A stretch of 64,000 bases of DNA from Bagarius yarrelli. Its lineage: Eukaryota; Chordata; Actinopteri; Siluriformes; Sisoridae. Position numbers and translations under genes: made by a program. Of this stretch, positions 46,286 through 58,825 are shown one piece after another; the stretch's first letter is position 1; the number at the start of each line of letters is the position of its first letter. Where the stretch lies: the NCBI GenBank assembly GCA_005784505.1, contig VCAZ01000006.1, positions 10,052,724 to 10,116,723 on the forward strand, written 5' to 3'. The notes beneath the pieces are model-generated. The model was given only the letters and a program-made list of their open reading frames with translations, did no database searches and had not been told where the DNA came from.

Positions 46286-46830
46286 CACTCGATATTAGAT
46301 GCAATTTGTAACTATTGTACTCATGTATCATGGGTATTCTGAGGCGATTACAAGCTGTTTCATTGGAGCAACTTGAGCCACTCAACCATTTTTGGTATCA
46401 AATCTATTATTTCCCTTCAAACTGCACCTGCCTGACAATTTAGGATGTTTTAAATATTTTGTCCCTCACCGGCATCTCAATCACTTCCATTTATGCACAG
46501 ATGATACCAAAGCATGATGTTCCTGATTGTTTGCAGTTGATGTAATTAAAAATGCCTAGTCTCAGACAGGTTATTTCCATCACAGTGCCTTTTGTGTTGG
46601 GAAATTACAGCTTAACCACAGATGAGGCATCACATCTCATCTCAGCTCCACATTTTGTAAAAAATCTTTTATTTAAAGTCTATCAACAGAAAGTATCTAT
46701 GACTGTCCAGTCGTTAAAGACACAGATAATGGAAAATGGTTACTGGTGACCCTTTATCTTTAAGTGAAAAAACATTTTGCAAACAAAGGCAATTACATTG
46801 AACACTGACCAAGACCAACAAATAAACCAT
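46286..46830 (+). terminator. arhgap22: arhgap22 3' UTR and candidate poly(A) signal
   Basis: After the TGA at 46283-46285 the first clear AATAAA in the plus direction is at 46821-46826. Cleavage shortly after would give a 3' UTR of about 560 nt. Usage is not proven. Confidence 0.45.
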
Positions 46831-49411
46831 GTTAAAGTTTATAGTGTATATTTATTTTTCTTATTAATTTAACTTCAACAAGATTGTCAAGGTTCAGAGG
46901 AATTTTGCTGTTTAACTTATTTCTCAAGTGTTGAAATGAATGAGAATGACTTGTAAGAAAAAAAAGTGAAAGTGTTTGTACTGCTTTTGTATTGTATGAT
47001 GAGAGCAAAGGTGACATCATTACCAAAAGTTAGCATCACAGGCTACATAACCAGAGACATTCTAAAGGAATTTGGCAATCAGTTTTGACCTAATTCGCTT
47101 GAAAGTACTGTAAAATGCCCTACTCTAAAAAAGTTACAAAACATAACTATCAGATGTTATAATTTCTAACAAAATTATGTGACAATGACACATGGAATAC
47201 AAAACCTTTAACCTGTTAAAAACTCAATTCAAAATTTTACTAAAATGTATTGATTTAAATGTTAATCAGGAAGTGTGTCTGAACCCAACATGTCTGTATG
47301 TACTCAGTGAAATATCTGGAAATGCTTTGGATGAGATGGCCGATGGTGTACTGGGGGGGGGGATCTCCTTTCCTGACCTGAATCAGGGTCTGTTGTGATA
47401 CCTGGTGGCTTTAGATGCTTTAGATACTCTCTAATGCCTTTAGACCAATGCACTAACAGTATCATCCAGAAACTGCTTACTACAGAGCACCAGAAGGAAC
47501 TCGGTGTCCACTACACCAGCATAAAGGTCTGCCAGTGGTTCTGCGATGTTCATTCCAGTGCCTAACATCAGTAAGGGTACTTTGGTTCAAGCGCATGGAA
47601 GTGTCTGTGGCCCTTTAAGGACTTTAACCTAGACCATCACTGACTCACTGCACATCAGTGGCATGCTGGAGTTTATTTTGTATGGATAGATTGAGATCTT
47701 AATGTAATATATTGGTTTATATCGTTGAGCAAATGAAGGATATCTTTTATATGTAAGAACGTTTTAATTAGTTATATATACACATTACTGCACAGTAAAA
47801 TACGTTTTTTCCACAGACTCCAGCTAAAAGTCTTGGGGGCAGAGCACAGGGTCAGCAAAGATGGTTCATGCTTAAAGGCCAAATCTTAACACATTCATGT
47901 AAAATGATCACAAGTAGTCATTTATTTTGACTCGTGTTTATTTGGAGTGGTTACAACACTGTTGAATGCTAGAATATACTGATGACCTTTCCATACATCT
48001 GCACATTTGGCGCATTCTACAGCAATCACCACGTCGGGTGTTTACTTATTTAATATTGTCTTCCTGAAATGGGTATTTTGCATTTTCAGCTAAGTTCCAT
48101 TACCGGTCCATGTATGTGGAGAAATGTCCAAGCTGTGTATGATTATATTTAGTGGTTAGTGTAAGATTTCCATAACTGCTGCAAGCATCCAGATTATATG
48201 AAGAATACAAGAAGGATTGGGTAGAAGGTTCCAGTAAAAAGAAAAAAAAGAAAGAAAAAAAAAAAAAAGGATTCACATGGCTCACAACATGTTCGATCAG
48301 ACAGAATTTCTTTAAGCTTTAGTGTCAGACAGAAAAAAATAATAAAGAATTTATTACCTAGAGAGAGCGTGTGAATAATAGTGCTTAGTAATCCTACTGA
48401 AGATCATGGTAGCAAACCACTCGTTCAGTTAAAACTACATGGTGCACATGCTTCAGTACATACAACTCACCTGCATAAATGTTACATAGCAATCACTAAC
48501 AATTATGTTTAAAATAAACAAACATAAAAATGATCGAATGCATATTAAAGAACTGAAACGTAAACTAAAACTAAAGAGTGAGGTAGTTCAAATTTTACTG
48601 AAGCTGATCCTGCTCTGTCTCCTGTTACATACATGCTAACAGATTCGTGTGCAAGTCTAATTTATTGCCTAGTGAAACTATGATTCCAATTCATTTTCAG
48701 TGTTATATTATAGCACTCAATAATTCCAGTGGGTCATTTAGAGTTATCACAGTCATAAGAGCACTTAAAAGTAGAAACGATGAAAACCCAAAACCTGCTT
48801 CATGGGTTCTCTTGTTAAAAAGCAAAAACGGACAAAACCGTTCTAACATTCACAATCAACATATGTTCTATCTTACACATTCAAAAAAAAATCTTTGGGA
48901 AAAAAAGAAAAAATGTACAACACAGTGTACACAGTCAGAGACACACACACAAATCTTTTACCAATTAACGTCCAACTATTTAGTACAGCAGCAGCTAATG
49001 CAACTTAAAACACTAGACATTACATTTTTACAGTACCGGCCATTACAAACCTCTCCATCATTTCCAAAAATAGAAATAAAAATACCTTCAAAGAACATTA
49101 AAATATTTTGTCACAAAAATAAAATCAGATGACGGCATGAACTATGAATAGATTTTACATAAAAAAATGAGAATACTTTCCTAATTCACAATGACCTAGT
49201 CTACATTCAATGCAGGACAGCATTTCAAGTACAAAAGAACTACCTTTAATACTTTTTCAACCGGATGACGTATCCAGTAACGCTAAAATCTGAAATAAAG
49301 TTTCAATCTGCTGCATCAAAACTGGTAATATTAATTCTGGAAGCTGTTATCAGATGATTGACCGACTATCTCAAAGCAAATTTACAATTAAACCAGAAAA
49401 TAATAAATAAA

Positions 49412-49442
<31 letters not shown>

Positions 49443-50158
49443 GAAATGCGGAGCAAATCCCAAACTAAGGATGGCTGCCTTTAAATAACCTTTAATAAAC
49501 CTTTAAATTTCTTGCTCTAACGAAAATGTACAAATAAACAAACTTCGGGATCAGCGCTGTGGAAATCAACAAGCAGATAAAACCATCTAGAAACAACAGA
49601 AATTAAATATCTATTCTACACTCAGAGCACTGTATGCACTACTCATTATTTTACATCCACTATCCAAAAGTTTTCAATACTACTAGGAAGCTTATAGCCC
49701 CAGATATATTCACTCAAACATACCCTCTTCCCACACACACACACACACACTATCAAAGTAAAATAAAATAAATAAATATATATTTACACTTTAGTCTTTA
49801 CATTCTACACCAATATGTTCTTTGACAGAAATAATTAAGTGAGCATGTTAAAAGTATGCACTGTTCAGCAGTTAGAGCTTCTGGAGCTCCATTACAGGAA
49901 AATATGACGGGGATCATGATGACAAAAAATATTGCAGTATTTTGAAAGAAAGCTAATAAGGCCAACCTACACAGTTGTGTTACTGCCTGTATATCTGGGG
50001 CTATATACATTGCTGTTGCATTGCAAACCTTCTTCAGCCAGTAAAGATATAAATTAAAAAAAAGAGCTTTAAAGGATGAGCATTACAAAGGAGAAAAACT
50101 AGCTGGTCTAAATCTGATACCATGCGACACACAGCGATGCTCCAGGGGAAGGTGATAG
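46830..50158 (-). other. mapk8: Spacer and mapk8 3' UTR
   Basis: This sequence lies between the convergent genes arhgap22 and mapk8. The mapk8 3' UTR begins at 50158 and runs leftwards; several TTTATT sites on the plus strand (for example near 48350) could be its poly(A) signals. A SINE fragment (GGCAGAGCACAGGGTCAGCA) is at about 47838 and a poly(A) run of 28 at 49415-49442. A 161-codon plus-strand frame at 48647-49132 has no protein character. No other gene seen. Confidence 0.5.
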
Positions 50159-53100
50159 TCATCTGCAGCAGCTCAGTGCTCCGGCAGTGGCCTCCAGACT
50201 GCTGTCTGTGTCTGACGCCATAGTGGGCTCTGTAGACATGGAGGACACATCGTTGATGGACGAGGAGGAGGAAGCCTGAGGTGAGCCATTGACTACTGCT
50301 CCACCTGTGCTATGAGAAACACACACATCAGTCAGATATCATTACAAGCAGTTTTCTCACTACTACTAAGGTTCAGGAATCATTAAGCAGACACCCTTTT
50401 ACCAGCGTGCTTTGAGTCATAACTTGATAGTGATGCACTAGATCACAAAAATGTAACGACACAAAAACTGTTGAACAAAAATAACATGGAAAAAGAGCAT
50501 TTAAAACAATAGTCTCTTTGAATAAAGTAGGGTTAAAGAAGAGATTTTTTTCTACTTATGCATTTTTTCACTTTCCCAATGCAACTGTTAGGAACAATCT
50601 ACTGGGTAAGAGTTAACATTTTTTTCACACAGTGCTGTGTGTGGCACATTTTTCTCACATATCCAGCGATTAATGCGTGTCGTTGTTTTTTACTCCTTAC
50701 AGTATCTAAAATTTAACATCTTTTGTTAGGTTTATTGCATTTCAGGAAGACGATAAAGTTCTGCAGTTTTGCAGTTTTTATTTAAATGTCATCATTAATA
50801 AAACTGCACCAAGTTTTACCCACTAGATACAGTAGGTGATACTGCAAAAAGATAATCTTAATTTTTTCCATATTGATCGATAACAATATGTATTTCGATA
50901 TAGAAATTGTTAATGCTGTCTGCTTTAATCCCAACAATGACTAAAGCCACAAGAATTAGAAGGTTCATAAAACAGATTTTTACCTATAGTTTATTAACAA
51001 AAAAAATTGGCCTTAAAACTTTACAAAATAAAGTTTACAAAATAAACAAGACACCACCTGTGCTAAAAGCTGTCTATTTGGTGTAACGAATCGCTTTTAT
51101 TTTAAAAACATAACCACGTTTGATACAAGATCATATCATTCACAGTAACAAACTGATTTTAATGATACACTCTTTAAAATGTATAATTAGGTGAATAAAG
51201 AATCAATTTTGTCGGTGAAATCCCTTTAACTAACCTAGAGGAGGGGGCTGACCACGGATCACACCATTCTTCATCCTGTCCTCCCAGTCCAGCACTTCCT
51301 TATAAATCAACTCTGATGTAAAAAGATATAGACACAGATAGAGGGAAATAGTCACACAGACACGTAATGGAAGCAGGCAAGGTGCATGTTGCCAAAGAAT
51401 ACAATCCTACATGTGACAAAATATCTGTCTTTCTAAATTAAGTAACATGAGTAATCCATTTAAACATGGAGCATGATGGAATCATTAACACATTCAAGTC
51501 ATGTCTGACTTCATCACATAGGCTTCTGACGCAGGGCAAATGATATTCATATTGAACTTCTGGTACTTTCACCTGCATCAGATTTCATAGAACTTTAAAT
51601 GCAAAAAAGGAATAAACGCTGATGCCACCTTTCCACTCCTCCACTGTGTGCTCCCTCTCATCCAACTGCTTGTCAGTGATCACAGGAGGGGGCTAAAAAA
51701 AGACAAAAAAAAAACAAAAAACAAAAAAATCCACACACACACACACACACACTCTGGTTACGGTATTAATTCATTTCCTTATTCTGTTTCAGTAATCATG
51801 TTGTCTATCAGTAAGTTTACACAATCAGGGAAAAACTATTCACCGTGAGCATCCAAAACCCATGAAAAACACAAAACCATGAAGCTGTGAAATGTTCATG
51901 TTTTTCACTGTCCCACTTCTCCACTTCTTTTTTTTTATAATAAATTAATAAAACATTTAAAAATTATAAAAATAAAACATTTTTAGCCCTACCTCAGAAT
52001 ACATTATTTTTGATCAAAATCCACAACTGAATACTTAACTGCTCATTTATCTGGTGGATAAATGTGAACTTATTTTTAATCCTCAATAAATTTTTATGCA
52101 CTGTAATATGCATAAAAATAATTTGTGAAAATATGAGGATATGCATAATGACACCAAACCACTTGCGATAGAGTCATGGTTAGATTAGAATTAATATTAA
52201 CAAAAAGCATAACCCTAACCCTACTCTTAGAATAGCACTCTTTACTAGAGGGCAGTGACACAATACTCTGTGTGTACGTGTGTGTGTATACTTACTGCCT
52301 CAACCTCAGCCGGATCATACCATACATTAATGTAGGGGTGTTGTAAAGCTTCATCTACTGAGATGCGTTTGGAGGCATCTATAACGAGCATTTTGGAAAG
52401 CAGGTCTCGGGCCTGGCTTGCTACAACACAAGAATAAGCAGTCAGTTGGTGTTTGTTACAGATGCTTACATAAAATCCCACATTTTACCTTCAAAACATA
52501 GAAAGGAAAAATACACGTTTTTTAATTCAATAACATTAAGAAAGTGTGTTTAATGATGCTTTGGCTTCTTTGTTGGAATAGAACTTTTAAAAAAAAAATT
52601 TAGTTCTTGATTATTAAGTTTCTAATTAACCCTATTTACCTTTGAGTTTGTTGTGATCTGAATCAGCAGGGAAAAGAACATCAGGGAAAAGCTTCTCAAA
52701 ACTGTAACCAGCATAGCGAGGCCGGTTCTCCACATACGTCCGTACAGACTGATTGAGTTTCATTAGAAACTCTTGGGATGGAGTCCCCAGCTGCTCAATG
52801 ACTTTGTTCCACTGATCAATATCTTGAGATCACAATTTAAAAAAAACACACTGCAGCGCATACCAGAAAGAAATGGAGGGTTGAAAGGGAACTAAAGATC
52901 TACATATGTTAATAGTTAATATGTCCCTGCCTGTGATGTCTTTACATCTAGTCTAATAAATGACCAAAGATATTATACATTTTGACTTTTAATGCTTTCT
53001 CTGTGGACGTGTTGTGGAAATTGAAGAAATGCACAATGAATGATGGGTAAGGATACGATCAGTGCCTGGAAACAACACACTACCTCTGACCATTTCAGCC

Positions 53101-56100
53101 ATGATACAGCCAACAGACCAGACATCAACTGAAAAAATGAAACGAAATTAAATTAGCATGCAAGACATGACTAAAACCAGACAGAACTGAAACAAGGAAA
53201 TGAGGGAAGGAAAAAAAACATGCGTGAAAATAAATGAAGATGCAAGATGCAGCTAAAAAATAATTATAAAATAAAATATGCTTCTATAAAATGTTAGAAA
53301 GCCTTAAAAATCAGCAACTTTTACATAATATTGTCCCTAACCTTTACATAAAATAACATTTTTGTTAAGTACATTGAGGAGTACAGCGTATTAAGGAAAG
53401 TTGTTAAATTACATTGCACTGTGTGTCCCTGTAATACAAGACAATGTGTTACAATCCAGTAACACAGTGATCTTCAGAGTCAAACATGTGAGCCATGAAA
53501 AACCCAGTTTTGAATTCATCAACACCTCATCAAGACCCTCCACACTGGTTACTCTGACTCCAAATGGAAACTTCCAGATGGAAAAGAGGAACATGCCAAA
53601 CACAGATTTGGTATCAGGGTCATTAATGCAGTATTTGCTCCATTGGCTGTACAGTCTCAGTACACAGAAATGATAGTTTACACTCAAATTAGCTTTAATT
53701 AAAATATTCATATATAGTCTTAAATATGAGCTGAGAACAGATTAAACTGTTTTTTTACATTTTTTTTTCCAAACCTACAAAGCATGCAAGGATACAGTCC
53801 CTTCCTGGAAAAAGGATTTTGTGACGAACCATTTCGGCCAAAATACAGCCCACAGACCAAATGTCCACTAATTGTTTGTAGCAGAAAGAAAGAGAAAAAG
53901 GGGTTAAAAAGCAAATCTTTGTGAAGTAGTAGCTGTTAGTTTTAGAGTTCATGAACAGTACATTTGATTTTGAAGTAGCTATTTTTTTTTTTTTAAATCA
54001 GCATTTTGAAATTTTCTTCCACACTGCATTATGAGACAGGCAACGTAAGAATGTTGTTTTTTGCAATAAATGCCAGGCAGGCATACAAAAGCTTGTCAGC
54101 AGTACTCACCATTGGCTTGATATCCCATTCCCAGGATGACTTCGGGGGCTCTATAGTAGCGGGTCACCACATATGGTGTCATTAGCAAACCAGTGGCTGC
54201 TGTCCGGGCCAAGCCAAAGTCCAGGATCTTTAGGGTACAGTCTGACTTGACTACTATGTTACTAGGTTTTAGGTCCTGCAGTGTTAAAAAAAATACACAA
54301 TGGGACTTACAGGATTGCAGGCTAATACTTTTACTGTTACAATTAAAGTGCACACAACAGATGTTTATTGTCAATCTTGGATGGTTGATTATGATGTGTT
54401 ATTGTTTCCCAAGGTAATCAGTCATTTAGAAAAGGCCAGTTCTCATTGACAAGATCTTAGCTCTCACACAATGATTAAAATCAGTCAAATGGAGTCAGTC
54501 CCCATATTCTTTCACCCTGCTGCTAACGCTACGCCAAAGAGCTGTTTAGAATAAGAACATCCCTACCTTTCTACTCACACAGAGCAGGGCATGAGCTTCT
54601 TAGAGTTTTAGGCACAACAGTACTACTGTGTGTTCACACTTGTACTTTTATCTGGTTCATTTGCTCTAAACCAAATAGAAAAATGACACATTTGGTCCTG
54701 ATCCGTTTAAAGTTCACACTGGCATTTTTGACAGTAAACCAAAGGATAACGAACCTAAAAGCGTAGTGATACATTCATGACCTGATTAGTCAGCTTTTGT
54801 GACCTATATTTAGCAACAGAACTTGCCATCTTAAATGATGCTGTGTATTAAGCCAGCTCATCGTGTGCAGGTATAAAAGGTTTTACTTTTACTAGCTGCG
54901 AACTCACAAATCATCCAAAATGTTTAAAACCACACCAGGATTTCCTTCATTGCATGCAAAATCAAAGATCTGTTGTAATGAGACGGTGTTTCTGACACCA
55001 ATTTTTGAGTAATAACCAACACAGGTCCTTTGGTGAGACGAACCATGTAATTATGCTTCAGCACTCTGTCCTTTGCGATCCTGTTTTTGGTCTAATTAGA
55101 TATATTTGGTCTGTGTTGCGCTCATATTTCAATTAGATACCACCAGAGTTCGTTTCCATTTTGTTTGAAAATGGAATTGTTGCTGACCGCATGTGTCTAA
55201 TCAAGGCCACAATTTATTATTTTATAATTATGATATGAATGCTGCAGCAGGTTCTTAGTCTGCCAGTGAAAAATGTTTGACACAGCAATACTGGGTAAAC
55301 TTAAAGTTTTGCACTCTGCTGCTGCCACATAACCAACTGTGTAGTTGCATGAACAAGCAGGCATGCCGGTGTTTTTATTAACATATGGTCTGTGTAATAG
55401 CTCCAGAAAATAATCGCATATACAGTTGGAAAATTTTTTTAGAACTTGATTTTGGTTCTGCAGGTGGACCAAGAAAATAAAAACTAAAATTTGAATTGCT
55501 TATAAAACTGTTCATAAATACTAAATGAAAACATTTTGTCTGTTAGCTACCTGAATAAAATGGCAATATTTATCTGTGGGCTTATATACTGTACTTATTT
55601 TTTAGTCGGGTACAAACAGGTTTGAAACATTCCCTGCTCAGGGTTGCATCAGATCAGGGAGCAGTTTATAATGTATGGGCAGTTTTTTTAAATACAGAAA
55701 ACAAATGACCTTGCTATGACATATTTTAGTATTAAATCTTTCCCAGCGTAAACATACTCCTAGATAAATAGGCTTAATTATGCTTGGAAAAAAAAAATAA
55801 AAAAATCAATCGGTGCTCTCTGAACGTGTGTGATAGACGAGAAGTGTTCACTCAGGAAGGATCACTTCTCTCCTTGATTCCTCTCAGCACAATCCTGCCT
55901 CACCAGCGCAATGCAGTCAGCGGCAGCAGCGGCAGCAGGAGCAGGACGAGCTCGAGCTTTTTGTCTTACGCTCAGAGGATGCTGCCCCTCCCCCTCTATC
56001 ACCTTAACTGATTATTAAGCTTTTTGCCATCACTGCAACGCTAGCTCCGTATGAGTGTTTTTTCTTTTAAGCAATAGAGCACAGACCCTGTGGATGATCC

Positions 56101-57042
56101 CTGCTGCGTGTAGGTGTTTAATTCCACACAGCATCTGGTACAGCAGATAGGACAGCCGTTCGTGGTCAAGCTCCATCTGAATGACTTGGCAAAGGTTGGC
56201 ATCCATCAGCTCCATTACAAGGTAACTGTCGGTGGGGTGGTATGAGAGAGGGAGTGGCAAAAGAGGGCGGAATGGGGGAAGGGGGAGATATGAGAGAGAG
56301 AAAGAGAGGGGGGAGAAGGAGGAGGAGGAGTGTGTGTGTGTGTGTGTGTGTGTGTATGCAAGTGCGTCAGAGAGAGAGAACGAAAAAAGCGACAGACAAG
56401 GGAAAAGAAAATTTGGGGTCGATTAGGCAGTGATCCAGTTTTTTTCTCACCCTCAGAGTGATAAACAACGATAAACTGTTTGCTACCCAAGCTAGTTATT
56501 TATTTACAGCGTTAGCATTCTGCAGTATACTCACACATCTTGAAACTCTTCTAAGGTTTTTTGTGGCGTAAACACATTTAATAGGCCGATAATCTGGAAA
56601 TGTAAAGATGATTACACTTCAACATCAACTATATAATATATTAAAGAATCGCATTACAACATCACAATGTCATTTGCTTACGTTTTTATGATTGACACAC
56701 TTCATTAACACCAGCTCTCTGTATGCTCTCTTGGCATGTGTCTGATTCTGGAAAGGCCGGCTAAGTTTCTTAATAGCTACATTTCTTTCCAGATGTTGGT
56801 CATATGCTGAACTACAAGGAAATAAATGGAAACATGATGCAAATATAAACAAATGGCAGATCATTTGTACTGCTCTAAAATGAAATTGATAATTGATAAT
56901 ATTTATAAGTGAGGGCATACCAGACTATTCCCTGTGCTCCTGAACCGATCGGTCTCAGGTTCTGATAGCGCTTCAGAACTGTAAACGTTGAATCTCCCAC
57001 ATCTATACTGTAGAATTCCTTCTCCTTTTTATTTTTATTCAT
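50159..57042 (-). CDS. mapk8: c-Jun N-terminal kinase 1 (MAP kinase 8), complete
   Basis: Stress-activated Ser/Thr kinase that phosphorylates c-Jun and related factors after activation by MKK4/MKK7. Exons in order: 57042-56921, 56811-56682, 56593-56535, 56225-56087, 54275-54110, then 53867-53796 or 53128-53057, 52822-52640, 52420-52296, 51692-51629, 51312-51235, 50304-50159. With one of the two alternative exons the total is 1284 nt, 427 residues, the length of human JNK1 alpha-2. Seen: glycine-rich loop [14 protein letters not shown] lysine, HRDLKPSN catalytic loop, DFG, the TPY activation motif in [16 protein letters not shown], common-docking region and the end SCCR. The activation segment reads AATGLL where human has AGTSFM. 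The ATG at 57042 follows an acceptor by nine bases. Donor after exon 4 (AGG|GTCTGT) is weak for a U2 intron. Two related MITEs sit in intron 4 and intron 1. Whether this is the a or b teleost copy cannot be told. Confidence 0.95.
50293..50312 (-). other. mapk8: Tandem acceptor of the last mapk8 exon (short/long C-terminus switch)
   Basis: Two AG acceptors five bases apart: TAG with exon start 50309, and CACAG with exon start 50304. The downstream site gives the long form (LGGAVVNG...SCCR). The upstream site shifts frame and gives LAQVEQ and then TAG at 50295-50293. This mirrors the human JNK1 short form ending AQVQQ. Confidence 0.8.
50313..53795 (-). other. mapk8 introns 6-10
   Basis: Introns between the small 3' exons. 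They hold a CA microsatellite (51731-51752) just after the exon ending at 51692 and otherwise AT-rich sequence. About 50800-50930 has alternating ATCGATAA/TTTCGATA sequence reminiscent of a hAT-type MITE, without clear ends. Confidence 0.45.
53057..53128 (-). other. mapk8: mapk8 mutually exclusive exon, beta-like, with U12-type donor
   Basis: 72-nt exon of equal length and phase 668 nt downstream of the first, ending [12 protein letters not shown] plus one base. It has a U2-type acceptor (TTTTTTCAG) and a U12-type donor C|GTATCCTTAC. It corresponds to the human JNK1 beta exon (FPGTDH); the codon completed on splicing to 52822 is CAT (His). The two exons alter the substrate-binding side of the C-lobe. 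Confidence 0.93.
53796..53867 (-). other. mapk8: mapk8 mutually exclusive exon, alpha-like, with U12-type donor
   Basis: 72-nt exon from subdomain IX to X, starting V-DIWSVGCI and ending [12 protein letters not shown] plus one base. The donor is T|GTATCCTTGC, the U12 GT-AG consensus. It corresponds to the human JNK1 alpha exon (FPGRDY). The codon completed on splicing to 52822 is TAT (Tyr). Confidence 0.93.
54625..55165. mobile_element. MITE with GTGTTCACACTTGTA terminus, copy 1 (truncated)
   Basis: Begins at about 54631 with TGTGTTCACACTTGTACTTT. It shares with the copy at 57488 the ordered blocks for TTTTTGACAGTRAAC, then CATAGTGATAC or CGTAGTGATAC, GATTTCCT, and CCAGAGTTYGTTT. The right terminus is not recognisable. 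No coding capacity. Lies in mapk8 intron 4. Confidence 0.6.
55166..56080. other. mapk8 intron 4, remainder
   Basis: Intron sequence with no recognised element. A GC-richer stretch at 55850-56020 contains short CAG/GCA repeats (GGCAGCAGCGGCAGCAGGAG). Confidence 0.45.
56288..56400. repeat. GA-rich tract and (GT)n microsatellite
   Basis: Purine-rich stretch (56242-56328), then GT repeat (about 56329-56355), then GA units again, in mapk8 intron 3. Open frames on both strands here come from the simple repeats. Confidence 0.9.
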
Positions 57043-57487
57043 GGTGACGTCCTGGCAAGTTCATACAATTCATACAACATGCACGTCTACAGACCTAGAC
57101 CACAAACAATAAAATGCTATGTATCATGCAAATCAGAAAAAAAAGGCAATATTAAACCTGTGGCATTCCAACAGCAGTTGTTTGATAGCTTCAACACATA
57201 TATTACACCATCATTTTATATTTATAAAACATTCACTTCATCCAATCATTCAACAATTTTAACAGATTGGAATTGTTTCCCTATTGGATGGATCAGACTG
57301 CTATACTGTTAGCCTTTATGAAATAAGAGAGATGCAGATGTTTCATTCAGGAGACCTGAAGCATTTCTTAACAGATTTTTACCAACTATGTTAACTTGTT
57401 TTTCAAACAGGCAGTGACAGTCTGAATACAATAATTTAAAAAACGTTGTAAAACGGTGATTAGACTGAACTAGACTAAATACTGACT

Positions 57488-58163
57488 AAGAGGGTGTTCA
57501 CACTTGTAGTTTGGTTTATTTGGTCTGAACCAAAAAGGTCTTGGTCCTGTTCTCCTTATCGTTTGTACACACATTTTTGACAGTGAACATAAAGATAACA
57601 AACTTAACAGCATAGTGATACGTTTACATAAATTTCCATCCGAAAAGACGCTGTGTACCGGATTAAACACGCTGAACGTGTGGATGTACATATGGTTTTC
57701 CTTTTACTAGATAAGAACTAGCGAAGAGCTCCTCAAATGCTTAAACAGCAGCAAGATTTCCTCCGTTGAATGCAGAAACAAGGAGACGCCATTCCTGACG
57801 ACTGTTTCAACTAATAGGCAACATAAATCCTTTGATGAAACAATCCTAGTAGTTAAGCTTAACCATTTTGTCCTTTTCAATTAAACAATCTTGATTAGAA
57901 TTGCATTTGCATCACACCTTGTGACATCACATCCTAGGATTGGTCCAATTAGATACAATTCATCTGTGGATTCATATATCAATCGAACCGCACCAGAGTT
58001 TGTTTGGAAGTGGACTAATATCCATTTATTTATTGGTCACGGGCCGCTTGTCTGTTGTGCACCAGGGTTTAGATGGAGGTCTTTTTATTTACTCAAATGA
58101 ACAGCACTCGCACTCCAGAGTTTAATTAAATCACATTAAACATAAGTGTGAACACACCCTAAT
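57488..58163. mobile_element. MITE with GGGTGTTCACACTT inverted termini, copy 2
   Basis: Left end AGAGGGTGTTCACACTTGTA, right end ACATAAGTGTGAACACACCC, so the termini are imperfect inverted repeats around GGGTGTKTCACACTT. TAA is found immediately outside or very near both ends, as expected for PIF/Harbinger-like TWA target duplications, but the left end has two extra bases, so the superfamily is tentative. It is about 675 bp, non-coding and in mapk8 intron 1. Confidence 0.65.
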
Positions 58164-58825
58164 ATCAAGATCCAGAACTTTTTTTTTTTTATACGCTAAG
58201 AAGCACAAAACACGAGTCATTTCAGAAATAATAAACCACTGATTCCTGAAAATAAACAATATTCGCCTCGAGATGCAAAAAATAATCATGGTTTTTGGAG
58301 AGTAAAACCGGTTTAAAGCGCGGATCGGTAAATCAACATGTCTCTCGCGTGGTGGAGATTTCAGGCGTCCTGAGCTGAAGAGCTACATGCTAAATTAGAC
58401 CATCTTACAGTAATCACACCTGCCGGGTTTCATTGAAAGAAAAACAGCCTATAAATGTACATTTAGTTTAACTATTCGGAAAATTCATAGACACATCTGT
58501 ACCGGTTTATTATTACTGTTCGTGGCATTAGACTAAGCAGGACCGTAGGATGCTGGAAGGGGAAGGGCAGCTGTCTGAATGGCACCTTTAGCTAGCCTAA
58601 CTAGCCTGGCAACAAACCGCTACTGAAAGCCGTGTTCAGATTAAATCATCATATATCTATATACATATATATAAATAGAATATTGTGGTTTTTACGCGCG
58701 CTTCCGTGTTAATTTAGGCGTGTTTCTGTGTTTTAACGAATTCAGCTGTGTGCTGTATGCAAACCCCCGCCTCCACCCCCACAGCTAAACAATGCCGCCT
58801 TAAACCGTTTAAAACGCTGCCTTAC

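Noticed and set aside
48647..49132. 161-codon plus-strand open frame
   Set aside because: Opposite to the mapk8 3' UTR, rich in Lys/Asn/Gln from poly(A)-like sequence, no domain, no promoter or splice context.
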